DNA of 64,000 nt, taken from contig CP114121.1 in assembly GCA_029959195.1 (NCBI GenBank), positions 558,001 through 622,000 of the forward strand, written 5' to 3'. The stretch comes from Dictyophora rubrovolvata (Eukaryota; Basidiomycota; Agaricomycetes; Phallales; Phallaceae). Position 1 is the stretch's first letter; each line of letters begins with the position of its first letter. A model generated the notes under the pieces. That model was not told the origin of the DNA and did not search any database. It saw only the letters and a program-made list of their open reading frames with translations. Below are positions 24,364 through 35,760 of the stretch, piece by piece. The position numbers and the translations under genes were made by a program.

Positions 24364-26217
24364 TTATCGAACATTCCTACTTCGTTTCCTGCTCCGTTCG
24401 TCAACTTCAGTTTCTGCTTCATCATTGTGATTCGTTTTAATATCGCCTGAAAGAACCTTCTGAACGATATTTTCCCACATATCGTCGTTAATCCCTTTGG
24501 CTGTAGCGAGATCATCTCGTAATTTTGAAACTTCAGCTTCTAGTTCTGAAACCCGACTTTGAAGTGATAGTCTGTTTGATTCCCCCGACTCTGACTGAAC
24601 GTAAAAACGATGTTCTCGGAGTAGTTCGTCCATTGATGGCGCGAATGTATAGGGTTTCTACGAAGATAAGTTCTTAAAAGTGTACGAAAATATGCGGGGT
24701 CTCTAATTCTTACTGAAGGTTGGCGAGGGAACATGAGTGGCACATTATGTGCGATTCGTGCAGCAGCATCTTTCGTCTTGTGAAATTGAGCAACTGGTTG
24801 GACAGGATCATTTTCTTTCGAGGACGCAGTCCCGTCTCCCAAATTGATATGTCCAAACAAGTCTATAGGCTTGAGCAACGTCGAAAGATCTGTTACAGAG
24901 AGGCCTTTGTCTTTATAAGTGTTGATAGATCTTAAAAGTTGATGGGATACGGTATCGTAAATATGGATTTGACCGGTACTGCTTCCGACCAAAAGGTTTG
25001 AACAATTTAGTGATAAAGTTATAACTGTGATCGATTGGCTACAATAAACAGTTAAAATTAAGATGTAGGCGAGTTATGGAGAAAGTGATGCCTACCCCAC
25101 TGAGATAAGGCGCTTGTTTGATTCATCATCTACGCGAATCACATCGCTCATCCCACCGCCTCCTATGGCCTCATACTCCTGTAAACTGGAGCTTGTTGAA
25201 CGCTGACGAAATAAGTTAAATTGGTAAATAGATCCCTCTGCTGTCCCCGCAAAAATGAAACGTTCTGACTGATCGACAGCAATGGTGGAGATTGGTTGAG
25301 GAAAAGAGATTGAGGTTAGCAGAGAGCAATTCGAAAGATCCCAGATCTAGTTTATTTCTTTTTGAGATTATTACTCCAAGAGAACGATGATGGCGTATAA
25401 ATTTTTTCCCCTCACCTTGACAGAGCGATCCATCGAAGACGTGAACACTCGACATGAAGGAAATGCACCTGTCCCGCACGAGATATCGGTTACAGGAAGT
25501 GTATGTTCGGTAAATGTACAATAGGACGAAGGAATTTCAGATTGAAGGTCTTCGTCTAGCAATCTAATTGATTAATTGAGCTGTAAAACTGGCATCCTAA
25601 AATCTAGTCAGTGAAGCAAATACCTTGACATCAGCCAGATGCTGATACTAGAATCATCACTTGCTGATATTAAAGCATTTCCGTCACGTGTAAATGTTAA
25701 GGAGGATATGCGACGATAGTGTGCTTCGAAGGTATTGAACAAAATTCCGGATGCTACCTGACAAGATAATAAATTAGCAACGGTGAGATTAGCGATTTCC
25801 AGCTACGAACCTCCCACAAATAGATCCGACCATTACTCGTACCCCCGGCACAGTAATCCCCGGAACAATTCAACGCAAGACTCGTGAGTTTTTCGCCGAG
25901 TATTAACTTGCTCGACAATTGATCCTGCGCGCATCGTCCAGTCAAATTAGAAGAATCATTCACGAGATGAAAAGGACAGCGCATACTTTCTGAAAGTTGA
26001 AAACATTGATGAAGGGCTTGTCGGACTGCGCAGCAAGGATTATGCCTCCCAAGCCTGGTCTGCTTTCGACATAGGTCACGGAATGAGGTGCAGAATTTGT
26101 GGGCTTGAATGAGGCTAGTGTTGTTCCTGTTTGGATATCGTGCAATGATATTAACCCCGAGCCTGTATTATTACCAGCAGGCAGCAAGCAACAGAAGACA
26201 GTTTCTTGAATTGGCAT
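24364..26217 (-). CDS. IPI3: Pre-rRNA processing WD40 protein IPI3 (WDR18 family, Rix1 complex)
   Basis: Seven exons (26217-25987, 25924-25811, 25757-25624, 25563-25416, 25346-25096, 25038-24714, 24657-24364) join in frame to 498 aa. Ipi3 works with Rix1 and Ipi1 in ITS2 processing and late 60S maturation in the nucleus. Seen: repeat ends such as GRIYLWE, SSISIWL, SVKIWDL and GQIHIYD, giving a seven-blade-type propeller, with the family's LFGHINLGD stretch after the propeller (about residue 370). The C-terminal 90 residues are a coiled coil (heptads in LSLQSRVSELEAEVSKLRDD) ending in a basic patch (RSRKRSRNVR) that may act in nuclear import. It is divergent from the Ohr gene with only 82 bp between start codons. 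Confidence 0.88.
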
Positions 26218-26299
26218 CTAACGAAAAAAGAAAGTTGATGTGACTGTCACTGTGTCACACGTTACGCATACTGTTTTTACCTGCGGCGGCCACCAACTT
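26218..26299. promoter_or_regulatory. 82-bp bidirectional promoter between IPI3 and Ohr
   Basis: All of the sequence between the two divergent ATGs. It contains tgtgactgtcactgtgtcacac, a dense cluster of GTGAC/GTCAC half-sites, near 26237-26258. Both 5' UTRs and both core promoters must fit here or overlap the opposite gene. Confidence 0.6.
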
Positions 26300-27025
26300 A
26301 TGCTCCGGTCAATCGCATCGCGAATTCCCCGCTCGAATCTCTCACAGATTCACCAAAGACGTACAATTTTGACGTTGAAAGATAGCAAGGTAATTCAACG
26401 CAGACGCAATGTTTATGCACGCGTCTTGAAGCAATAACCTTGAATGTGCACATTTGAATAGTATACCGCACACGCAATCGCGTCCGGCGCTGGGCGCAAT
26501 GGCCACGTAGTTTCTAAAGAAGAAGGCGCAGCACCAATAGATTTCAAGCTCGCCACGCCAAAAGCTTTGGGTGGATCTGGCCATGGACACAATCCCGAAC
26601 AGCTTTTCGCTTCAGGCTATGCCTGTACGTTCATCCGTCTTCTTCCGATCACATACATCTATACATATACTAACCAATCAAAAAAAAAAATTTCTGTTGC
26701 TTCTGTTTTATATATTCAGCTTGTTTTTTGGGCGCACTACAGCTTGTGGCTAACCAACGTGGGAAAAAGAGTGCTGTTGAGCATGCAAAGATCCACGTCC
26801 ACGTGCATATCGGCGAGCCTAATGAACTTCCCGGTTTTGGCCTTGCGGTGGATATCAAGGTCGAAGGTGTAGCCGATGAAGACCTTATTAAATCAGCGCA
26901 TGAAGTACGGACATGTCTCGTTTGAGCCTATTTTCATTTCAACAATCTAACGACGTTTTGTACAGTTCTGTCCCTATTCCAGAGCCCTTACACATGGTAT
27001 CAAGCTCACTGTAGGCAAGCATTGA
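26300..27025 (+). CDS. Ohr/OsmC family organic hydroperoxide reductase, probable mitochondrial presequence
   Basis: Exons 26300-26389, 26462-26624, 26720-26904 and 26966-27025 give 165 aa. Ohr enzymes reduce organic hydroperoxides through two cysteines. Seen: GSGHGHNPEQLFASGYASCFLG (this spans the 26624/26720 junction; quoted in part), with the peroxidatic Cys at about 86, and FCPYSRALTHG with the second Cys at about 148. The conserved Arg and Glu of the family are also present. Bacterial Ohr is about 140 aa; the extra 30 residues are a basic, Ser-rich first exon without acidic residues until its end (MLRSIASRIPRSNLSQ), typical of mitochondrial import. The family is mainly bacterial, with fungal members thought to come from old transfer. 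The introns show it is long established here. Confidence 0.92.
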
Positions 27026-27898
27026 ATGGAAAATATCCAAATCCGTTTAGCACGTGTGTACAATGGCCATTTAGCATAAATAAATCAAATAAAACTTTCT
27101 GCCATCCAGCCTGAGACGCGAGGCCATTGCTCGGTTGAAAGCCCCCTTCCGATCCCAATTTTGCACTCAGCGCGCCATTGCATGCTCAACAAAAATCTCT
27201 ACAATAGAGAATTTCATTCGGGTTGAACAAATCTACCATTGCCTTATTATTATTACCGTCCACTCATCAATCGAAAATACCTATGCTCGTCAACGGTATA
27301 CTCGTGGTAAAATAATACAACGACCATAAAACTCTCCACGTTTATGTATATCTCAGGATTTCAAAATCGTGCCGCAATTACAAACAAAATCGAGATTTCC
27401 CGTCATCCCCCGGTTTAGTTTGCGGCTCGCTTGCGACCTTCGACCCCCGACTGAGGCGACCGCGTATTGATAACGAGTTTTCACTGTGGGCGGCGAAAGT
27501 TTTTTCAACACTTTATCAACCAATGTTTTGGGGATGTTCTTGGTGGATGAATGTTTTCGATATCATTGATGGCGCAGATGGGTTTCACAATGAGCCTATT
27601 TTAGACGCGTTGGCTGATGGTGAGCCACAACATCTGCTGCGTGCAGATTCAAAGGCTAGATGCGTCGTAATTTAACAGAAAACGTAGCCTAAACGGATAG
27701 ATCATTGGCTTGCCAAAGTCGCTCGTGGCTGTTTGTTTTGATGATCATCTTCAAAACAAGGTTTTAATGGGATATAGATTGGCATATTATTGGTGAATCT
27801 GAGCTGTGGAAAAAGACGGACTGGTAAAGACGCTGAGTGCCACCATTTCTTGTGGAGCTATTCTGCTCAAATTGTTTAAGGACTAATACGCATAACTC

Positions 27899-28028
27899 AA
27901 AGGAAAGTGACATTTCCACTCTATTTCACTATCTAGTGATACATCAGCTGTTCGTGAATGATGGACTAGGTCGAAAAAATTTAGAACATTAAGGCCTCTC
28001 CATAAAAAAAAAGGAAAGTGACATTTCC
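27899..28028. repeat. Pair of identical 19-bp direct repeats
   Basis: AAAGGAAAGTGACATTTCC occurs at 27899-27917 and again at 28010-28028. Each copy is itself an imperfect palindrome (GGAAA...TTTCC). Confidence 0.8.
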
Positions 28029-31000
28029 CATATCGACTGCGGATCGTTGAATGCGGGTTCCACCGTCCAAAGACGCAGAGTTTAATTGAAGGAGAATTGT
28101 CAGTTTTTAGTAGACCTTCAATCACACGAGGAGCCGTATTGTTGACTCGGTAACACAGCGATTCAACCTTGTCAGTGCACGGTGCAACACCTTCCGACTA
28201 CCCAAAGTTCTGGACAACTTTCTTTATCGATGGTTCCTTTTTTTCAATCCTTTTTCGCCGTGGTTTCCAGCATTCCATAAATATTCAGGCCCTTTATTGG
28301 CACCCGTTCAAGTTCCTTCTTACACACGTTTTTATTAAGGGATATTTCAATGGCTTACACTTATTCCATATCCCGTTCTCCAGCTATTATCCCCGTATCG
28401 TGCCACAAACAACACCGGAGAAACCTTACACTTTCAGGGAGGGCTGGCAGCGAAGTCTTCTATATTTAACGCTTACCCCAAGTTGTTCAAGCTATACACT
28501 GGAACAAGGACACGTGCAATCGAACTACATGAGCGTATCACTTTACCCTGACATGCCTAGGTCTTAACTGACTATTATAATACGTATGTTTAGTGTTCAC
28601 CTCGGGTTTTTGACCATCGTTGACCTTATCGAGTGCCGAAGTATATTATGTATGCATATTCCGAAACAGCAGACAGCTCTGAATCAACCTCGGAAAAAAC
28701 AGTTTCGCAATTTGTCTCCATTCAACGATTAAATAATGTCTTAAAATAATATCCCTTTTGCGACAGCTTGTTGATTGTCGATCGCGGACACCACTGGCAG
28801 CTCCAGTAGCCTTAAGAGCCTGAGGGACGGCTTGACTTGGCCTTCAGGATGGAATTGTTTAGTAAAAGTTGCTGGCCAAAAATACAGATATTGAAAACAA
28901 GATATCAGGCAAAAATTAATGCCGAGAATCCAATTCCTTGGAGATTATTATACATCAATATCCGAGTAGCGCGATATATGTCGTACATGAGCCGCACAAC
29001 CCTTATCTGCAAACCGATCTTCCCTGAGTATGCGGTAGGTTAGTAAAATTGCTGAGAAACACGAACCTTGATAAGAGGATTAATACTCATCCTGAACAAC
29101 AATAGCTTGTATGATTATGATTGTAGTGTTAACACCCTCTCAGGAGTCAGGAGGGCATCGAACAATGTTGGGACTGAGGAATTACTGATTCAAGAGCTTA
29201 TGTTTTATGTAGATCAACGCGTTTTGTTCGATGTTTTCTTACGACAATTCTTTTAGAATAGGGATGCACTTCTGGTGGTTTGTACAGTTTGGAGCTTGAG
29301 TTAGTCGGAAGCAGCCCATTACGAAAGAAAAATACGCAAAAAATACGCGTGCTGAGGCAGCAGCTGAGATAATTGGAATGATCGCAGATCGTTCTGTGAG
29401 CAGTCCTTGACTCCTTGGATCACTTGAGGTAGTAGTACAAGGCGAATCCTTTGGCCGTATATAGCACTGGTGTGCCTGTTGTATTTTAATTTGAGAAGCA
29501 GGAGTGATCAAAACAGTTAATACGAAGGGCAATCAAATAACAGTCCAGGGGGGTTCCATACTGCGAGTTGCAGACCAACGTGACCAAGTTGGCGCGTGGG
29601 GACAGCCCTACAGGTGAAAATGAGCTTTATTGCAGGGAAAAAATTCCATACGAGTAATTCAATATGTCATGGAGACGAAAGAAAGGCATTTTTAGAATGA
29701 ATCTGCAGATTTTTTTCCAGTCCTTTCTTTTTCACGGCTGAGGCCGGGATGTCGGGAAGGCTAGCCCTGAAGATGACATCGGCTAGAAACTTTGAAGAAT
29801 TCCGTACTCGGCACTCGATTCCGCCTCTGGTAGTATAAGTGATGAAACGATCATCTTACTGGAGAAAAAGAGTCGACGTCGCAATCATTCTGCTGAAAAC
29901 CCTGCGGAGGGCGCAGAAACCAGGTAAAAAAGTATTATGATTCTGATGGACGGCGCAAGGGATAAAAAATCGGTAAATGATTCAAAAAAAACAGATGAGA
30001 TTCGCTATCAGATTCGAGTCGTGGAGAACCGGGAGCAAGTCAGACTGTGTTTGTGCAGGGTCGGATTTGGAGTTCGGGGGAAAGCGTGGTAACTAGATAA
30101 TCTCAACCCTGTTTCTTTACTTCTTCCAGCTGTTCTTTTCCAGAGAACGCTGTCGGATAGCAAGCAATGTTGAAAGGAACTCCGTTCAATTAAATTGATT
30201 TGTAGTCGGAACGACATATCGTGTCGAGCGTGGAAGTGAGCCTCCGAGACAGACGAAAGAAACCAAAGTTGGTGACATTATGATTTTCAAATGACTAGAC
30301 TCTACTGAGCTCTCTCTGCGAATTCCGATCCAAATATCTTCTGAATCAATCCTTATCCGCAATTAAGAACGAACTGAGATGAAGTAAAAACACCGGGAAT
30401 ATGTAAGTTCACGGTTGACAAGTTATAACCATGAATGATGGGATAGCGCTCGTGAGCGTTCTTTGCCGGTAACAGTGGGAGCGATGCGTAAAAATACTCG
30501 AGACACAGAATGTCATCCCAAAAAATCATCATTTTAATTTCAAACTGGAATTCGTTCCTTTTTTTCGTCTACTAGTAGGCTTCACCAGCAACTTGCGAAT
30601 TTGGAGTTGAGATCGTTTGCGGAGGTGGCGGTGCGCCAAGCTACAGACGCGAAGTCACCTGTGAATATTTCGTTGATTGTGCTTTCAAATTCTCTAGGCG
30701 AGAGACGAACGAAAGAACAGAAGCCGCTCTCGCTAAAACACGATAGAAATTTCCGTTCGGCAACGGGATGTAGCTGCTACATGCATGGGAGAAAATGGCG
30801 ACTGTGGTTAGATTTTGGATTCCACGCTGTGAACTTCCTCTCTAGTCTTTAGACAGGCTGCGTATTTTTTGCCTTTTTGACTAAAGACTCCTCTAGACCG
30901 CTATCTTTGTTTGGTTTCTATCAAAGAGGAATCTTTTTTATAGGAGTATTTCTCGCAGGCTTTCTACTCGCATAAATGTCTATTTTTGCTATTGAAAAAT

Positions 31001-32014
31001 TCTCACTAGATGTATCGAGAACTGAGACAAAATCAAACTTTAAACATTCAGAAGATTTGTTCTCGATGTGGAACCTATTTTTGTCTTGGATTTCGTGCGT
31101 TTTTTATACTTTGAAAAAGAAAGAAAGAAAAAAAAAACTAATGTCGGGTCCTAAAGAAAAAAAGGGGCTTCAAGCTCAAAATCAGAATAGCTTTCAGTCA
31201 GGGGGGTAGTACTACAATTGCCCCGTGCAGAATCGCAGAAAGAGGAGCAACCCTCGCAATGCTTGTAGTTATTTATTTATTATATATATCATGAAACCTG
31301 TGCAGAAAGGTATATGGAGAGATTTGTCCCTTTTCCAATTTCTCCCCAATGAAGTATCCGATCCGGCTGACGAATGGGATGATACATGAACATCAACTTC
31401 TTTCGTTTGCCGGACAGGTTTGAATTATTATTATTATGGTTCATATAAACCTCAACCTGATGTATCACAGAACTACTCGTCGGCCCGGGTTAATAGTGGC
31501 GAGGGGGATGACTGACTTGAGCGAGAACCTCAACATGGTACGTTGTGGAGACTCATACATGCCAAGTATTCGAATTCTCTTCTTTGCCAAATGAAGTCGA
31601 GTCGGAATCTCACGTGATAACGTTCATGTGGGCTCATGGAGTCGAACAGATCTGCATGATCGGAATACAATTGCCATGGTCCCTTTGTTTTTGTTTTTTT
31701 TTTTGGTTTGTTTTTTTTGAAAGGGTAGATGGGTAATATATTGTTTTTGCCTGTGGGTGCGAATTGAGATATCCGAGCCTAAATTAGGCATGCGGATCAG
31801 GTAATCCATCACATCGCATGTCGGATTCAAACTGATTACTCTGATGCTATCCCGAGGGCATCCGTGCGGAATGAATACGAGTGGCCAGAAGGTATTTTTT
31901 TTTGTTTTTTTTAATTTTAATTTTTTCTGGGAAGACAGTGTCGGGCGCGAGATCTCTTCAAACATTATTATCTCCTTCCGCGTCAAGTGAGCAACAGTGC
32001 TGATCGTGCTACGG

Positions 32015-32049
32015 TACATACATACATACATACATACATATGTATGTAT
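32015..32049. repeat. TACA microsatellite turning into TGTA
   Basis: About six TACA units (32015-32040) run directly into TGTATGTA, so the tract can fold back on itself. Confidence 0.9.
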
Positions 32050-32186
32050 TGCATATAGTGAAACCAACAGTGTGGTACACCATCGGCGTCGGCTAGTGGG
32101 TAAGTTTGTTTCCGACAGAGTCGCCATCCATCCAAGCATGTAGGGCCAGAACTTCTTTACGGTGCCGTTCGTCCCTTAATTATTTT

Positions 32187-32216
32187 TTATCGCTTTTTGA
32201 TTTTGAAAAGCGATAA
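32187..32216. repeat. Perfect 11-bp inverted repeat (hairpin)
   Basis: TTATCGCTTTT (32187-32197) and AAAAGCGATAA (32206-32216) are exact complements around an 8-nt loop, about 340 bp before the ATG at 32557. Confidence 0.85.
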
Positions 32217-32556
32217 GTCGGACTCATCCCAGATCTGTTTCCTTCGCCCATCAGACCTGCAGCAACTTAATAGTCCCGACTTCAACCGAGTAAGCATGAC
32301 ATCTCTTTTCCTGACTTTTTTTCTCGCTCCGGACTTCTAAAAGACATTTATACAGCTTGGATCCCATGCCGAGAAATTCTCATTCCCTTCCTCCCCTTAA
32401 CGGTCCCATCTTCCCTCTTTTTTCTTTATCTGGGTCGACGTGTCCACCACTATAATTTCACAAGTATGTTGTCAGATATTGCTCCTTACTACCTTGCCTC
32501 TTGGGCCAACTCCATTCAGCTGTAGCATATTTATTCATTCCTATTATATCATCATC

Positions 32557-35500
32557 ATGTCGGTTGTCGGAAGTCCGATTCCCATTCCAGCGAACAGCGA
32601 GATCGATGAGGATGAAGTAATGACCGACGACATGTCTTCGTCTCCATCATCATCAACCGCCTCTTCTCGTGCGTCTTCCCCACAGACTCCAGCCTCCTCC
32701 TACCGTTCCCGTCCATCCCTAACAATTTCCTACCCGATGTAAGTACCCAGGGCAAAAAAAAAAAGTGACAGACATGCATGCATTGCCACGTCACTAACCC
32801 GCTCCTGTTCTTCCCGCGCGCATCCCATGACTAATCCATGGCTACCCATTCTAGGCAGCCATCCAATGCCTCAAGCTCACGACTAAACATATCCTTCCCC
32901 GCTCAAAATAAGTCTTCAGAGCCTCCCAAACAATTCGTGGCACCTGCTCATCCCCAATCTCACCATCTTCATGTCCTTCCCCCTCGCAAAAAGACCACCC
33001 GTGCTTTAATTATCGATCACACCATATGGCGACTCGTTCGTACTCGTTTTGCTCAGGCTCGTTGCGAATTGGGCATGTATGTCAAACTAACCAGTCATGC
33101 TTGGCATGAGGAAACGGATTCAGAACGAAAAAAAAACGAGATTGGCTTTCACGCCCTTCATGTGGGTCAGCAGCACCAGCATGGGAACTTTGGTGATCCG
33201 CCGGAAATCGACGTCGCCAGCAGTGATGATGAAGGAGATGAAGGTGAAGATGAAGAAGAAAATGTTACGCCAGAGTCTCTCTATGGGCAGAATTTCAAAC
33301 CAGGTCGGAGCACTGGAAAAAGAACAAAGATGGATGTCGCCGATGAAGAGGATGACGAGGACATTCTTGCCAACCAACGTCGGCGTGCTGCTTCTCACAA
33401 CAAACGGCATGCTCCATTTCTCTCAGCGCGGGCAGATGGGATGCAAAAAGTCTTGTTTGCTGTCCTCCTTCAGCCGCTGACTTCTCCGCCGGTCTCATTC
33501 CCTCAGGCAGATGACCCAACCCTGTATCCCATGTCCATCAGCCCAACCTCACCCGAGTCGCTTAGAACGATGCCGAACAGACTCCGCCTTGCTCTGATGC
33601 TACTGCGGATAGTGGATGACCTCTTTGGCTCGCCCAAGTTGTTATCATCATCATCATCATCATCACCATCATCATCATCACCATCATCAGCCAACGCTGC
33701 GGAATCTTCCACTTCTTCTTCTACCGCAACCTCCCTTACTCCCTCGTTCACTCCTCGTGTCCCGATTGTCGACACACTCCCGGCCGATTTGGAAACATTG
33801 TTCCAAATATCAAATCAGTCGCTCTCTTCTGCTGCAACAAAGCCAACTTCCTCCTTTCGTACATTACCTCTTCCTTCTGCCTCCGGCTCAGACGTGCCGT
33901 CAGGGGGAGGTTTTACCGAAGATGCTAAACCTTTTATTTTTTCATGGAACAACTCATCTGAAGTACGTTATTTTTATTTTTATTGGACTTTTTTTTTTTA
34001 CAACTAAATCATCTTACTAGTCGTCATCCAAACAGGCGAAACCAGCCGTCAACGAGCCGAAACCACAGGCCGAAAGCTCTAATCCCACTGGTCTGCGAGT
34101 CAGACCCTCATTAGCGTCATCTCCATTATCACAGCCCAGAGTTCCTGTCCCTCACGTAAGTGCAGGGGGTCTTCTGAACTGGCGTCTCTCCTCTCCGAAT
34201 ATCTTAGATGATTCCCATAAGGCAGCCGCCCAAAGTCAGTCTTCTGTCTTTCGGTCTCCTAAACAAGCCTCCGGTAGAGCTAGGGAACTTTATTCTCTCG
34301 GATGTAGCTCGGGTCCATTGGCTGCTACCGCTCCTGGAGGTATTGGCCGACTTTCATCCTCAATTACCCTTCTGTCCTTTGGACCAAGCACCAAGTCGAC
34401 TCAACCTACGCCAACTCCGCCAAGCTACTATCCCGTCGAAAAGTTGAAAACGCTTTGCTCGAGACATCTACGCGAAAAATGTACCATATGCGTTCGCAAC
34501 TCAGACGCACGAACACGAATCGGAGCGGGTCTCCTATCGACTTCGGGTTCTTGGTTCCTTGATCGCCGACGACGGTCATCTAAGCAGACGGGTAGCGTTT
34601 TAGCCGACTTGATTTCCGATTTCATGCGACTTAGTGCGTACATTATTTCGGAGCTGCAGGAGTATGTTATTGGCGACGCACTCGATTCGGAAAGTGTTGG
34701 TTCGAAATCGAGGTCATCTCCTTCTCCTTCTCCTTCTCCATCTGAGGGGGCTGAACGGGCTGAACGGGATCCTTTCAACCAGGTTGATGATGATCAACAA
34801 CGTCACCAACATCACCACCACCACGCTCATGTCGATAGTAGTCAAACCAGCGAAGAGAGCATGTCACATAAGCCCACGCGGGCGTGGTATTCTCTGCTAT
34901 GCGGACTTATTACGAGAGCAGTTCTAGAGGGCTATGTCAGTCGTGGATGGAAGGGTAGCAGATATGTGGAGATTCTGATGGGTATGGGTCTTGGCGTGGA
35001 GGGCAACACTACTACGCCACCGCAAAACTCTAATCGCGTTCCTGAGGATTCCGAGCCCCAACCAAAAGTTATCGATGAAGAAGATGAGGAATACCTCCCC
35101 GAAGGCACACCTAGTTTAATCGAAGCATGCCATATCCTTTTCGAAGGCTTCGGGAAACACTCCAAGACGTCTCGTAAGGAAATAAGCCCCCCTGAGCGTG
35201 AATATATTTCTGCGATGGAGGCCCGGATTACTGAAGTAAGCGCTTTCTTTGGTTCTTTTGTCGTATTCATTACTTAAAGGAGTTTTTAATCACCTTCTTT
35301 TGCAATTTTCAGTTCCTGGAGATCCCTCATACATGTCCTGACCTTGCCACGCATTTGACCGGATTATCGGCCAAGTATCCTGCAGAGCCAGTCGAACGTG
35401 CCGCTCTTCAATTCTGCGAGGCTATTTCAAAGTGGCGCGGAAAACCCGAATTGGAAATGGTTCGTTCATGCATTTCATTCTCACCTTTCTTGGGGTGGTT

Positions 35501-35760
35501 TATCTAAAAAAAACTTTTTTTTTCTCCTTCCCCTTTTTCCAATAAAGTATAAGGTTAACCGCAAATCTGTCGTGGCGTCGCCATCTGATTTATGGATACG
35601 GAAATATTTTCAAATTCCCGTAGAACGTGAATCTTCATCGGTATCCTCTTCCACCGACAGAGGTACCAAACGACAAGTTTCGCCACACCGGGAAACATCT
35701 CCACCGGCTTTGAAGAAAGGCAAGCTAAAGGACGACGATCACACGGAGTCCGGTTTATAA
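32557..35760 (+). CDS. Large low-complexity protein of unknown function
   Basis: Not recognised. Exons 32557-32738, 32855-33962, 34021-35235, 35313-35459 and 35548-35760 join to 954 aa. The GT at 34156 is not used: reading through keeps the frame open to the downstream conserved-looking part. Ordered, probably helical, segments are TTRALIIDHTIWRLVRTRFA (about 100-120), a region around PNRLRLALMLLRIVDDLFG, RAWYSLLCGLITRAVLEGYV and the C-terminal LEIPHTCPDLATHL region. Between them lie acidic runs, a Ser/Pro tract coded by an ATC-type microsatellite and a His-rich patch. The tail is basic (KRQVSPHRETSPPALKKGKL), suggesting a nuclear protein (inference). No catalytic motif, signal peptide or membrane helix is seen. 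Confidence 0.7.
33643..33692. repeat. ATC/CAT trinucleotide repeat inside coding exon
   Basis: A run of about 16 near-perfect atc/acc triplets codes Ser with occasional Pro in the gene's frame. It probably varies in length between strains. Confidence 0.85.

Larger units (their letters stand above)
27026..32556. other. 5.5 kb gene desert
   Basis: I find no exon chain, domain, tRNA or intact transposon on either strand. Open frames such as 28169-28567 (+) and 29532-29239 (-) lack motifs and splice partners. It contains a spaced 19-bp repeat pair, a TACA microsatellite and an 11-bp perfect hairpin, annotated separately. The last 350 bp are CT-rich and act as the probable promoter of the gene at 32557. 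Confidence 0.55.

Noticed and set aside
28169-28567. 132-codon frame in the gene desert
   Set aside because: Biased composition, no domain, no signal peptide and no splice sites extending it.
33616-34020. Poly-histidine open frame
   Set aside because: It is an off-frame reading of the ATC repeat in the coding exon; the Ser frame continues with intact splice junctions.
34156-34207. Candidate intron with a gtaagt donor in the 954-aa gene
   Set aside because: Removing it would shift into a frame that stops at 34447. The unspliced frame is open and leads into the rest of the protein.
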